Part shown: positions 24,496 to 32,474 of the stretch, piece by piece
How the letters are laid out: each line of letters opens with the position of its first letter
Position numbering within the stretch: position 1 is the stretch's first letter
Assembly (NCBI GenBank): GCA_002205125.1
Contig: NIOE01000003.1
Coordinates: 310,001 to 374,000, forward strand
Direction: 5' to 3'
Origin: Roseateles noduli
GTDB lineage: Bacteria > Pseudomonadota > Gammaproteobacteria > Burkholderiales > Burkholderiaceae_C
DNA length: 64,000 nucleotides
Translations under genes and position numbers: made by a program
The notes under the pieces: model-generated
Databases searched by the model: none
Seen by the model: only the letters and a program-made list of their open reading frames with translations
What the model was told of the DNA's origin: nothing

Positions 24496-25352
24496 CGCTT
24501 GCCCTTCACGTGACCCTCGAGTTCCGCGAACGACGGACGCTCGGTCGAATAGAGCACCTTGCGACCGAACTCGATGGCGACTTGCGGCGCGTAGCCCTGC
24601 ATAGATGCCAGCAGCGTGGTCTTGATGCACTGAAGTTCCTTGCCGGCCTCGTCCACCTTGGATTCGAGCGCGCCGGCCAGCGGCTCAGCGAAAGCGTAGG
24701 CCAGCAAGATCCCTAGGAATGTACCGACCAGCGCCGAGCCGATCATCCCACCCAGCACCGCCGGCGGCTGACCGACCGAGCCCATGGTGTTCACCACGCC
24801 CAGCACAGCGGCGACGATGCCGAAGGCCGGCAGCCCGCCCGCCAGACGCTGCACCGCGATCACGGCGAGGAAGGCCTCGTGGTGATGCGTGTCGATCTCA
24901 GCGTCCATCAAGGATTCGATCTCGTGCGCGTTCAGGTTGCCCGAGACCATCATCCGCAGGTAGTCGGTGATGAACTCCGTGACGTGATGGTCGTTGCCCA
25001 CCGTCGGGTACTTCTGGAACAGCGGCGAGCTATGCGGATCCTCGACGTCCTTTTCGATGGACATCAGCCCTTCCTTGCGAGCCTTCTGAAGAATGTCGTA
25101 CATCAGCGCGAGCAGCTCCATGTAACGCGCCTTCGTGTACTTGCTGCCCTTGAAGCAGGCCGCGAGACCCTTCACCGTCGCCTTCATGACCTTGGGAGGA
25201 TTGGTCGCCAACATGGCGCCGATCGCCGCGCCGAAGATGGTGGTCATCTCGAACGGCAAGGCCTTGAGCACGACGCCGATGTTGCCCCCGTGCGCGATGA
25301 ACACGCCAAAGATGCAAGCCAAGGCGAGCGCCCACCCGATGGCTATGAACAT
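24492..25352 (-). CDS. motA: MotA flagellar-stator-like protein without a MotB partner
   Basis: This 286-residue protein is a full-length MotA: it begins IGWALALACIFGVFIAHGG, has the cytoplasmic KARYMELLALMYDILQKARKEGLM segment and DPHSSPLF, and ends with helices GGLPAFGIVAAVLGVVNTMGS and LVGTFLGILLAYAFAEPLA, which contain the conserved prolines. A MotB gene would normally follow. Instead dgkA starts inside its stop codon, so this is an orphan in a lipid/glycosyl operon. It may power motility with a distant MotB or have a different proton-channel role. No frameshifts are seen. Confidence 0.9.
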   Translation of the reverse strand: MFIAIGWALALACIFGVFIAHGGNIGVVLKALPFEMTTIFGAAIGAMLATNPPKVMKATVKGLAACFKGSKYTKARYMELLALMYDILQKARKEGLMSIEKDVEDPHSSPLFQKYPTVGNDHHVTEFITDYLRMMVSGNLNAHEIESLMDAEIDTHHHEAFLAVIAVQRLAGGLPAFGIVAAVLGVVNTMGSVGQPPAVLGGMIGSALVGTFLGILLAYAFAEPLAGALESKVDEAGKELQCIKTTLLASMQGYAPQVAIEFGRKVLYSTERPSFAELEGHVKGKR

Positions 25353-25490
25353 TGATCAATCTCCAAAATTGGTGCTACGCGTCGACGATTTCGCCGTGAC
25401 TGCCGCAGCGTTGAAGCCGCGCCCCGAAGGCACGGCGAGTTCGTGAGGTTTCGGGCCGGCCTCACGCCGCATCGGACGGTGTGGGGCGAT

Positions 25491-27035
25491 TCATCCAGCT
25501 GGACCTGCGCGGACGAGCAGGACATAACCATCGGCATCGAAGAGCACATGCAGCTGGGAGCGGCGACTCCCGGACAGGGACCGCCAAGACTTCTCGGTGG
25601 TCACCAGGAATTCATGCTCATGAAGGGGACCGAGCTTCGGATCGCGGCGAAGCCACAGGTCAAGTTCCTCGTCCTTGACCACGTCGTGCGCTTTGCCAGC
25701 GGTGTAGAAACTGGCGGAGTACGGCAGCGCATTGAGGAACGACACTTCCGAGGCCTTGTGACCGCCAGACAGCAGGGGGAGCAGCACGCCAGATGCAGAT
25801 CGGATGGCGCCGACCGACCCTTGGCTCAAGAGCAGCGCGGCGGCCCCACCGGTCAGGAGGACAAGTCCCGTAGCGACAAGCCCGTGAACGACGCCTTGCC
25901 GCGTATCTCGTGCAAGCCAACGCCCGGCAAGAATCGCCAACGCAGGCGCGGCCGGGAGCACGTACGTCCAAAGAATGTTTCTCGACGCCGAGAACAGCAG
26001 CGCTGGCGTCAGCGCCCAAGCGACGAGTAGCGCCGTGTCAGGAGATCTCTCCGATCGCGTACCTCCGGCGATTTGCCTCGCGGCCCTACGCCTGCCGATC
26101 AACAGCCAGGGCAGAAGCAGGCTCCACGGCAAGAACCCAACCGCCAGGTATGCCCAGACTATTCCCCTGGCCTGCTCGTGCGCGGTGCCATAGAGGTCAC
26201 CGGTCCATCCCGGCTGCGTGAACCGGCTCCAGTGCTCCCCGACGAGGAAGTATTCGAGGAACCCCGGGCTGCGAAGCTCCGCCATCACGTACCAAGGTCC
26301 CGCAATGCTCAAGACCAGCAGTCCCCCCTTGAACCAGGGCAGCACGATCACATCTCGGAACGCGCCGCGACAGCTCAGGCCATGCACGGCGACCGGGACC
26401 AAAGACAGAACAAGCGCCACCGGTCCCTTCGCCAGCAGTCCCAAGGCGAGCCCCACAAAGAACGCCAGTGCGCCGACACGCACTCTGGTCAGGTTGGTCC
26501 CGGAGATCGCCCACCAGAAGCCGCCAATGCTGAGCGTCACGGCGACGGTCAGAGCCATGTCGGTCATCACCGCGCCCGCACTCACGAAGAACACCGCGCT
26601 GCCCCACAACACGGCGACGCCAAGGATGGCCTCGCGGGCACTGGAGTCACGCAACCATCTCCAGACGATCAGCGTGACCATCATGGCGAGCACCAGCATG
26701 GGCAGGCGAGCACCCCACTCGTTGGCGCCGAGAGCCAGTTGGCCGGTCGCGGAGAACCAGGTCGACAGCGGCGGCTTGCCCCAGAAGACGACATCCCCAG
26801 GCAGGTGAAGATTGATCCAGTCGCCGCCTGACATCATGATTCGAGCGATCTCCGCGTACCGGGCCTCGGTGTTGTCCGAAAGCGGGTAGGTCCCCAGCGT
26901 CAGGGTGCGAAGACCGATGCAGAGCGCCAACAAGACGACCACCCAGAATGTGGTCGATATCGCTCTGGGAGGTGTGTGGGCTACTTCGCGTACATCCAAG
27001 GCGCGGCTCACCAAGGCCTGGCTCCAGCGACCCAC
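25491..27035 (-). CDS. ArnT-like GT83 glycosyltransferase (polyprenyl-phosphate sugar to lipid A or other glycan)
   Basis: This 514-residue protein has about 12 predicted transmembrane helices and begins (GTG 27035) with a cytoplasmic stretch. The ArnT/PMT signature is SDNTEARYAEIARIMMSGGDW, then FWGKPPLSTWFSA, which holds the catalytic-loop acidic residue and KPP motif. ArnT moves aminoarabinose from undecaprenyl phosphate to lipid A; relatives move other sugars. Its first 28 bases overlap the end of the GT2 gene, so the pair should work in series. A further 138-bp gap precedes motA. The sugar and acceptor are unknown. Confidence 0.85.
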   Translation of the reverse strand: MGRWSQALVSRALDVREVAHTPPRAISTTFWVVVLLALCIGLRTLTLGTYPLSDNTEARYAEIARIMMSGGDWINLHLPGDVVFWGKPPLSTWFSATGQLALGANEWGARLPMLVLAMMVTLIVWRWLRDSSAREAILGVAVLWGSAVFFVSAGAVMTDMALTVAVTLSIGGFWWAISGTNLTRVRVGALAFFVGLALGLLAKGPVALVLSLVPVAVHGLSCRGAFRDVIVLPWFKGGLLVLSIAGPWYVMAELRSPGFLEYFLVGEHWSRFTQPGWTGDLYGTAHEQARGIVWAYLAVGFLPWSLLLPWLLIGRRRAARQIAGGTRSERSPDTALLVAWALTPALLFSASRNILWTYVLPAAPALAILAGRWLARDTRQGVVHGLVATGLVLLTGGAAALLLSQGSVGAIRSASGVLLPLLSGGHKASEVSFLNALPYSASFYTAGKAHDVVKDEELDLWLRRDPKLGPLHEHEFLVTTEKSWRSLSGSRRSQLHVLFDADGYVLLVRAGPAG

Positions 27036-28042
27036 AGGGGTGGCGAGGACACCGCGGGACGGAACTCTTCGATCAGGTATAGCGGCCTGGCTTTGGACTC
27101 GATGAAAAGACGGCTCACGTACTCACCGAGGATGCCGATGGCCATCAGCTGAAGTCCGCCGAGGATCAAAATGCTGATGATCAGGGTCGGAAACCCATGT
27201 ATGGGCTCGCCGAACAGCGCCGTCTTCGCGAGGAAGTACACCGCGTAGAGGAAAGACGCGACAGCGCAGGTCAGGCCCACGTAGGTGGCCATCTTCAACG
27301 GCACCGTCGAGAATCCGACGATCCCCTCCACCGCGAAGCGCCAGAGCTTGCGAAAGCCCCACTTGGTGTGGCCTTGGTTTCGCGCGTCCCGGTCATAGTC
27401 GATCGTGACGGCCTTGAACCCGACCCACGCAAACAGGCCCTTCATGAAGCGGTTGCGTTCCGGGAGCCGATTGATGGCGTCCACGACGCGACGGCTCAGC
27501 AGGCGGAAGTCCCCCACGTCGGGCGGCATTGAGGTTTCCGACAGCATGTTGAAGATGCGGTAGAACGCGAACGCCGAGAACGTCTTGAGCCAGCTTTCTC
27601 CGGCGCGCGACCTCCGGCGCATCGTGACGACGTCGGCGCCTTCCTCCCAAGTACGAATCATCTCGGGGATTAACGCGGGAGGATCTTGGAGGTCGGCATC
27701 GATCAGGATCACCGCTTCGCCGCGCGCCAGATGCAGCCCCGCGGTCATGGCCGCTTCCTTGCCGAAATTTCGGCTGAAGGATGCGACACCCACGCGAGGG
27801 TCTAGCGCGCGGAGCGCGTTCAAGGCGTCGCCAGTCCCGTCAGTGCTGCCGTCGTCGATGTAGAGGATCTCTACGCGACGATCCAGAGACAGCAGCGCTG
27901 AGCTCAGTCGCTCGTGGAATGCCTTCAGGCTGGCCGCTTCATTGAAGACCGGCACGACGACGGAAACTGCACCGGCCATCTGGCGCATTGGCGCGGCGGG
28001 AACAAGTTGAAGGGGAGCCGGGGACCAGGCAGCGTTGAACAT
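27008..28042 (-). CDS. GT2 polyprenyl-phosphate glycosyltransferase (GtrB/ArnC-like)
   Basis: This 344-residue enzyme has GT-A motifs VSVVVPVFNEAASL, YIDDGSTDGTGD, VILIDADLQDPPALIPEM (DAD metal site) and GDFRLLSRRVVDAI, then two C-terminal membrane helices (VGLTCAVASFLYAVYFLA and LIISILILGGLQLMAIGILGEYVSRLF), as in GtrB and ArnC. It should load a sugar from a nucleotide donor onto undecaprenyl phosphate at the inner membrane. The ATG at 28042 follows AGGAG in the end of the sel1 gene; an ATG 13 codons upstream is possible. Its lipid-linked product is the likely donor for the GT83 enzyme encoded next. Confidence 0.9.
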   Translation of the reverse strand: MFNAAWSPAPLQLVPAAPMRQMAGAVSVVVPVFNEAASLKAFHERLSSALLSLDRRVEILYIDDGSTDGTGDALNALRALDPRVGVASFSRNFGKEAAMTAGLHLARGEAVILIDADLQDPPALIPEMIRTWEEGADVVTMRRRSRAGESWLKTFSAFAFYRIFNMLSETSMPPDVGDFRLLSRRVVDAINRLPERNRFMKGLFAWVGFKAVTIDYDRDARNQGHTKWGFRKLWRFAVEGIVGFSTVPLKMATYVGLTCAVASFLYAVYFLAKTALFGEPIHGFPTLIISILILGGLQLMAIGILGEYVSRLFIESKARPLYLIEEFRPAVSSPPLWVAGARPW

Positions 28043-28043
28043 C

Positions 28044-29618
28044 TCAGCCAAGCTCCTCTTCCTCGTGCCCCATGGCTGCATCCAGCTGCAACTTCACTTG
28101 ACGCGCCCATCGTGGTCCACCGCGCATGGCATCCAGCGCGTCAGAGCTCGCCTTCGCGAAGTAGAGAGACTCGGACAGCCCGTGGCTGTCCAACGCTTGC
28201 TTCAATCTGGCCGCGCGATGCCGGAGCTCGATATCACGAGGTCCAGAGCCCTGCACGCTGCCATCAGCGAGGTAGCCCGCGCTGCGCTTCAGGGTTTGCA
28301 AAGTCGAAGAGGAGAGCGCGGGTATAGCCCGCGGAGAAGACAGCCTTGCATGCTGGATGAACGGGTTCTTCCCCACTACCAAGCCCCAAGGCCGCAGTCC
28401 TTCGACGATGTCCACCGTCATGGCCTCGAGTTTGGTGAGACCAAAGTCCCTTGCCACCCTTAGCCGTGCGGCCAAGGCGCCGTTGGTCTTCGCCACCTCA
28501 AAAATTCCGCGCGCGGCGTCGGACTCGCAGCCTTGAACAGGAAGGATGAAGGTGCGGATCAGTCCCTGGGCTTGGAAATCCTGAGACTGCGACGCCAGGT
28601 ACAACCAGTGCAACCCCTGTTCGGCTTCACGTAGGGATGCAGCGGCGCGCAGGATCGTTGCGCCCAGCCGGCGCTGCGCTGAAACGTCCCCGCTCGCCGC
28701 AGCTTTCTCCAAGAAGAAGCGCGCCATCGGAGGATTGGCCACGGAGCTGTGGTTGTTGGCATGGAGCTCGTAGAGCCGGGTCCAGGCTTCGCCATACCCA
28801 GCGTCGGCTGCCCGCATGAGCAGTGCGGAAGCCTTGCGTCTGTTCAGCGCCGGCACCAGCATCTCCCAGTCAATCGATCCGACGTTGTTGCCGCTCAGCG
28901 CCTGGCCCAGCAGCAACGCCGCAGCACAGTTCCCTCGGTCAACGCAGTCATCGAGCAACACCTCGATGGCCTTCGTATCGACCGTGATTCGCACATCGGG
29001 GATCGACTTGGCAAAGCTGATCGCGGCGTACACCTGGTCGGCCAAGGTCGAGTTGGACAACTGTCCGAGGGCCAGGCTCACTGCGAGGGCTCGCAGTAGA
29101 AGGCGCGGCTCTTTTCTCACAAGCGCCCGCTCCATCGCCAGCGCAATTAGCTCGGGCCACCCGATCTTCGGGACCCCCAGGAGGGCCTTCACACGCACCA
29201 CTGCCGCATCGTCGGATTCAGCCGCGGAGGCCGGTAGCGTCAGCGCGTCCTTTGCGCTGCTCTGACCAGATCGCGCAGCAAGCCGAAGCCAGCCCACCGC
29301 CTCGCTCTGATCGACCTGCGTCAGCAGATTCCAAATGGCTACCCTGAGCTGCGCTTCTCCGCTACCCAGACGTGCCGCCCGCTCAAGTGTGGAGACACGT
29401 CCGTGAACAGCGATCTCATGCAAGTCGAGCGCCTCAACGATAAGACGTTGAGCCTCTTCTTCCTTGAGAGTCTCGACATGACTCAGGTACTCAAGCCCAA
29501 GCGGCACGTGCCGCGGGAATCCCTTCATCCCTTCAAGGTACATGCGCCCCGCCTCGAAGCAGGCCGCAGCATCTCCTCGTCTTGCCCTGGAAATCAGTTG
29601 AATGTCTTGTCTTCTCAT
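28044..29618 (-). CDS. Sel1-like repeat protein heading the glycosyltransferase operon
   Basis: This 524-residue protein has no clear signal peptide. It has repeated SLR-type units: GDAAACFEAGRMYLEGMKG, GSGEAQLRVAIWNLL, a GYGEAWTRLYELHAN unit, and GDVSAQRRLGATILRAA followed by GLHWLYLAS. Such solenoids act as adaptors in envelope stress and secretion pathways. Binding partner and function here are unknown. It is the first gene of the sel1-GT2-GT83 transcript, whose promoter region carries a TGAC-N6-GTAAT box 119 bp upstream. The GT2 ATG lies just past its stop. The start at 29618 is preferred over 29684. Confidence 0.8.
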   Translation of the reverse strand: MRRQDIQLISRARRGDAAACFEAGRMYLEGMKGFPRHVPLGLEYLSHVETLKEEEAQRLIVEALDLHEIAVHGRVSTLERAARLGSGEAQLRVAIWNLLTQVDQSEAVGWLRLAARSGQSSAKDALTLPASAAESDDAAVVRVKALLGVPKIGWPELIALAMERALVRKEPRLLLRALAVSLALGQLSNSTLADQVYAAISFAKSIPDVRITVDTKAIEVLLDDCVDRGNCAAALLLGQALSGNNVGSIDWEMLVPALNRRKASALLMRAADAGYGEAWTRLYELHANNHSSVANPPMARFFLEKAAASGDVSAQRRLGATILRAAASLREAEQGLHWLYLASQSQDFQAQGLIRTFILPVQGCESDAARGIFEVAKTNGALAARLRVARDFGLTKLEAMTVDIVEGLRPWGLVVGKNPFIQHARLSSPRAIPALSSSTLQTLKRSAGYLADGSVQGSGPRDIELRHRAARLKQALDSHGLSESLYFAKASSDALDAMRGGPRWARQVKLQLDAAMGHEEEELG

Positions 29619-29996
29619 CGAGCGCCTTTCTTCGCACTGGCGCATTTGCCGAGCATCCTCGGGACACTCGCATCGCCGGAACATCGCGAGCAGACGAGAG
29701 ACTAGAGATCAGGCATTGACCAACAACTGACCGTCTGATTACCGGTTCGTCAGCTTCGATGGCGATGGCGTCGGTCAGTCTCGGACGAGTCGAACATGTG
29801 ACCTCGCATCAGAAATTTCTTGCTGCGTCCGCTGTGTCCTCAGCGACACGCCTGACGACCGTTTGGACCACCGTGCGCGAGCACGCACCCGCTCAATCGG
29901 TAGAACTCGTGGATTTCCCTTGCTCTTCTCCCTAGCCTGCGTCGTGCTTGAGGCGAATCGCGTCTCTATGCATCGACCATCGAATAGGAGAAGTTC
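29619..29996. other. 378-bp divergent intergenic region between sel1 and porin genes
   Basis: No supportable gene is seen; a leftward frame at 29775-30224 is antisense to the porin start. The region holds a box GATTAC-N6-GTCAG (29737-29753) and the ribosome site of the porin gene (AATAGGAG before ATG 29997). Confidence 0.6.
29737..29753 (-). promoter_or_regulatory. Candidate response-regulator box CTGAC-N6-GTAATC upstream of the sel1 operon
   Basis: On the plus strand the site reads GATTAC-CGGTTC-GTCAG. It shares both half-sites exactly with the boxes at 46230 and 46805. It lies 119 bp before the sel1 start. Confidence 0.5.
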
Positions 29997-31043
29997 ATGA
30001 ATAAGCCAGTCCTCTTGGCATTGGCATGCAGCGCGCTTGCCGGCTCGGCCTTCGCGCAAACCTCGTCCGTGACGCTGTTCGGCGTCGCTGACGTTGCGGT
30101 CCGCCAGGTGAAGAACGGCAACGCGGGTACGGTCAAGGGCGTGACGTCCGGTGCCAACACGACTAGCCGGCTGGGCGTTCGTGGCGTTGAAGAACTGGGC
30201 GGCGGTCTGTCGGCTGGCTTCCACCTGGAGTCAGGCATCGATCTGGATACCGGTACCTCCAACGCGAGCAAGTACTGGAACCGCCGCTCGACGATCAGCC
30301 TGATGGGTGACTTCGGTGAGGTCCGCCTGGGCCGCGACACGACGCCGACCTACAACAACGCGCTAAATGATGAGTTCGGCATCGTGGGTGTGGGATCTCG
30401 TGGCATCTTTGTTTATGGCAGCGGCGCGAACCTGGGCAGTGGTGCAACCACGATCCAGCGTACAGACAACGGCGTGAGCTACTTCCTGCCGAAGAACCTG
30501 GGCGGCGTCTACGGTCAGTTCCATGTCGCCGCAGGCGAGGGGAACACCGTGGGCAACAAGTACTACGGCGGCCGCATCGGCTACGAAGACAAGAGCTTCC
30601 TGGTGGGCGGTGCCTACGGCACGACGGATGTCGGCGCCAACCTGTCCAAGTTCAAGAACTACAACCTGCTGTTCAACTACAAGTCACCGTGGGGGGTCCT
30701 GCACACCCTGGTTGACGTGAAGAAGTGGGGCGAACGCAAGTCGACCGAGGTCTCGGTGGGCGCGACCATCCCGGTGACCGTCGGTCAGATCCGCGTGGGC
30801 TACACCAACGCCAACCGCTCCGGCGGCGCGGTTGGTTCTGGCTTCGCCGATGGCGACGACAGCACCCGTCTGGCGCTGGGATACGTCTACGACTTCTCGA
30901 AGCGCACGGCGCTCTACGGCACCGTGGCTCGCGTGACCAACAAGGGCGCCGCTCGCAGCTCCGTGCTGTACACGACGCCGGCGGGCATGCTGGGCGGCCA
31001 GAACTCCTCCGGCGCGGAAGTGGGGGTGCGCCATAGCTTCTAA
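29997..31043 (+). CDS. General porin, Burkholderiales trimeric type
   Basis: This 348-residue outer-membrane protein has signal peptide LLALACSALAGSAFAQ, then SSVTLFGVADVAV, the standard first strand of Gram-negative porin_4 proteins. Internal strands such as GEVRLGRDTTPTYN (loop L3 entry) and TALYGTVARVTN follow, and the C-terminal VGVRHSF ends in Phe, as required for BAM assembly. It allows diffusion of small solutes and may affect metal entry. A strong ribosome site (AGGAGAAG) precedes ATG 29997, and an intrinsic terminator follows. Its presence inside the island could mean a chromosomal segment or acquired porin. Confidence 0.95.
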   Translation: MNKPVLLALACSALAGSAFAQTSSVTLFGVADVAVRQVKNGNAGTVKGVTSGANTTSRLGVRGVEELGGGLSAGFHLESGIDLDTGTSNASKYWNRRSTISLMGDFGEVRLGRDTTPTYNNALNDEFGIVGVGSRGIFVYGSGANLGSGATTIQRTDNGVSYFLPKNLGGVYGQFHVAAGEGNTVGNKYYGGRIGYEDKSFLVGGAYGTTDVGANLSKFKNYNLLFNYKSPWGVLHTLVDVKKWGERKSTEVSVGATIPVTVGQIRVGYTNANRSGGAVGSGFADGDDSTRLALGYVYDFSKRTALYGTVARVTNKGAARSSVLYTTPAGMLGGQNSSGAEVGVRHSF

Positions 31044-31070
31044 GGCTAGGCTTTCTGCAAGGTAAAGGCG

Positions 31071-31101
31071 AAGGGGATGCGCATCGCGCATCCCCTTTTT
31101 T
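31071..31101 (+). terminator. Rho-independent terminator after the porin gene
   Basis: A perfect 11-bp stem AAGGGGATGCG / CGCATCCCCTT with a 5-nt loop is followed by a T-run, 28 bp after the porin stop. Confidence 0.88.
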
Positions 31102-31149
31102 ATCGACCTACCATCTGGCTTTCAGAAGCAAATACCGAGCGGAGGTCTG

Positions 31150-31344
31150 ATGGACGAGGACTGGGTTTCGAACCTCGAAGTCGACTGCAACGAGTCCGGG
31201 CGTTTCGTGGCCGTGCTGGTGCTCACGCCGCCGCCCGAACTAGGGCCGCCTATTCGCGTCCCGATCGAGGGGGAATACGACCACCCGGAGCCTGCCGAAG
31301 GTGCGGCGCTCGACGCCCTCGCCGCGATGACCCGAGGCGATTGA
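31150..31344 (+). CDS. Small acidic protein, unknown family (64 aa)
   Basis: This gene has a strong ribosome site GGAGGTCTG before ATG 31150. The 64-residue product is acidic and has FVAVLVLTPPPELGP then IRVPIEGEYDHPEPAEGAALDAL. It resembles the C-terminal half of the 100-residue protein at 51866-52168 (FRAVLVLG...IRIPLTGEHPTADEARAAARAA), so the two may belong to one small uncharacterised family. No catalytic motif is visible. It is not clearly part of any operon. Confidence 0.65.
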   Translation: MDEDWVSNLEVDCNESGRFVAVLVLTPPPELGPPIRVPIEGEYDHPEPAEGAALDALAAMTRGD

Positions 31345-31389
31345 ACCGGCCGCGTCGAACCTACAGGTCAGTCGCGAACTGATCAGTGA

Positions 31390-31860
31390 TCAGCCACGCC
31401 TTGTGGGCGACGCAGCGTTTGGCAGCGCAGCTGCCTGTTTGAACTCCGTGGCCTCATCATCCAGCGAGGCCATCGCCAGGGTGTACAGAATCGTGTTGCG
31501 AGCGAACTCAGCCTGCTCGCGCTCGACCTCGACGGTGTTGCCATCGATGCTGTCTTGCAACGGCTGTCTGTAGCCTGCGAACGCCAGCGTGCTCGAGGGT
31601 ATGAGCGGCACGTCCCGAGCCACCCCCGTTTCCTTGCCATCCTGGTCGGTCAGTTCCTCGGCCTGGCTTGAGGCCTTCAGGACGTCTGCAAACGAGATGT
31701 CGCGCGCCTTGTAGTTGGGCGTGTCAGCGTTGGCGATGTTGCTCGCCAGCATGGCTTGGCGCTTACCGCGAAATACCAGCGCCTGCGCCCGCCACTCATC
31801 TGAATCCTGCGCCTGCTTCGCCGTGGCGGCGCCGAACCTCGTGTCCTTGATCCCATCCAT
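31390..31860 (-). CDS. flgB: FlgB-like flagellar basal-body rod protein, orphan
   Basis: This 156-residue protein has the FlgB core FRGKRQAMLASNIANADTPNYKARDISF, which matches the conserved N-terminal rod-protein helix (ASNxANADTPNYKARD), and a C-terminal helix YTLAMASLDDEATEF. FlgB forms the proximal rod of the flagellum. It normally sits in an flgBCDEF operon; here no other rod gene is present. It is separated from czcE by a perfect terminator hairpin ending 11 bases before its ATG, with a GGGGG ribosome site in between. Expression and role are uncertain. Confidence 0.88.
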   Translation of the reverse strand: MDGIKDTRFGAATAKQAQDSDEWRAQALVFRGKRQAMLASNIANADTPNYKARDISFADVLKASSQAEELTDQDGKETGVARDVPLIPSSTLAFAGYRQPLQDSIDGNTVEVEREQAEFARNTILYTLAMASLDDEATEFKQAAALPNAASPTRRG

Positions 31861-31870
31861 GGCATCCCCC

Positions 31871-31899
31871 AAAAAAGCGAAGCCGCTGGTGCGGCTTCG
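31871..31899 (-). terminator. Intrinsic terminator between czcE (copy 1) and flgB
   Basis: On the minus strand a perfect 9-bp stem CGAAGCCGC-ACCA-GCGGCTTCG is followed by C and six T. It ends 11 bp before the flgB ATG, so flgB would be expressed only by read-through or a buried promoter. Confidence 0.8.
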
Positions 31900-31905
31900 T
31901 GGGTT

Positions 31906-32250
31906 TCAGGCTCGTTCGCCTTCGTTCTTGTCGACGTAGACCTTGAACGGCTTGCTCGCGAAGCCCGCCGGAGCGATCTTGGACAGATCTACCGCGCGGT
32001 GACCGACGACGTCGAACTTCCAGGCGAAGGTCTTGCCGCCTTGGCGAAACTGCACGGTCTGGCCGCATTCGATGTTGATGGCCTTGCGCGAATCGAGGTC
32101 TACGACGAAATCGGTCTTCTGACCTGCGAACGGCACGCCGTAGATGGAATTTCCGTTCATCAGGCGCTCGGTCGTCTGTGCTGCGACCGGCGCGTTCAGG
32201 CCGGCGAACAGGCTGGCAGCGACAGCGATCATGGCAACGGTTCGGTTCAT
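31906..32250 (-). CDS. czcE: CzcE-like periplasmic metal-binding protein (copy 1)
   Basis: This 114-residue exported protein has signal peptide VAMIAVAASLFAGLNAPVAAQ, then CzcE-family segments: LMNGNSIYGVPFAG, INIECGQTVQF, TFAWKFDVVGHRAVDLSKIAPAGF and FKVYVDKNE. CzcE of Cupriavidus binds copper in the periplasm and is induced with the czc system. The Cys in IECG and the His in VGHRAV are conserved with copy 2. The two copies are about half identical and flank the czc cluster. A hairpin lies in the 5' leader. Confidence 0.88.
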   Translation of the reverse strand: MNRTVAMIAVAASLFAGLNAPVAAQTTERLMNGNSIYGVPFAGQKTDFVVDLDSRKAINIECGQTVQFRQGGKTFAWKFDVVGHRAVDLSKIAPAGFASKPFKVYVDKNEGERA

Positions 32251-32276
32251 ACAGATCTCCTTGTTCCGGTGGAGCC

Positions 32277-32293
32277 GTGCTCAACAGGAGCAC
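32277..32293 (-). promoter_or_regulatory. Leader hairpin of czcE copy 1
   Basis: GTGCTC-N5-GAGCAC forms a perfect 6-bp stem 27 bp upstream of the czcE ATG. The second czcE has a comparable hairpin at 46153-46165. A role in mRNA stability or translation is possible. Confidence 0.35.
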
Positions 32294-32356
32294 CTACCGC
32301 ATCCACCATGAACAGCACTTTAGAAATCTGTCGCTTTCAACGGACCTGTCGTAGTG

Positions 32357-32373
32357 ATGACAAGTTTGTTAGC
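32357..32373. promoter_or_regulatory. Degenerate response-regulator box between czcE copy 1 and HEPN-like gene
   Basis: ATGAC-AAGTTT-GTTAGC matches the repeated TGAC-N6-GTAAT pattern at 12 of 17 positions of the 46230 site. It lies 107 bp before czcE and 102 bp before the rightward HEPN-like gene. Confidence 0.35.
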
Positions 32374-32474
32374 TCGCGCCCGCGGTGCGCCGCCGTTCTC
32401 CGTCCTTGGGACCAGACGCTGCGAGATGAACAAGGCGGACATCCAGCGCAGAATGGAGCGACGGAGGTGCCAAG

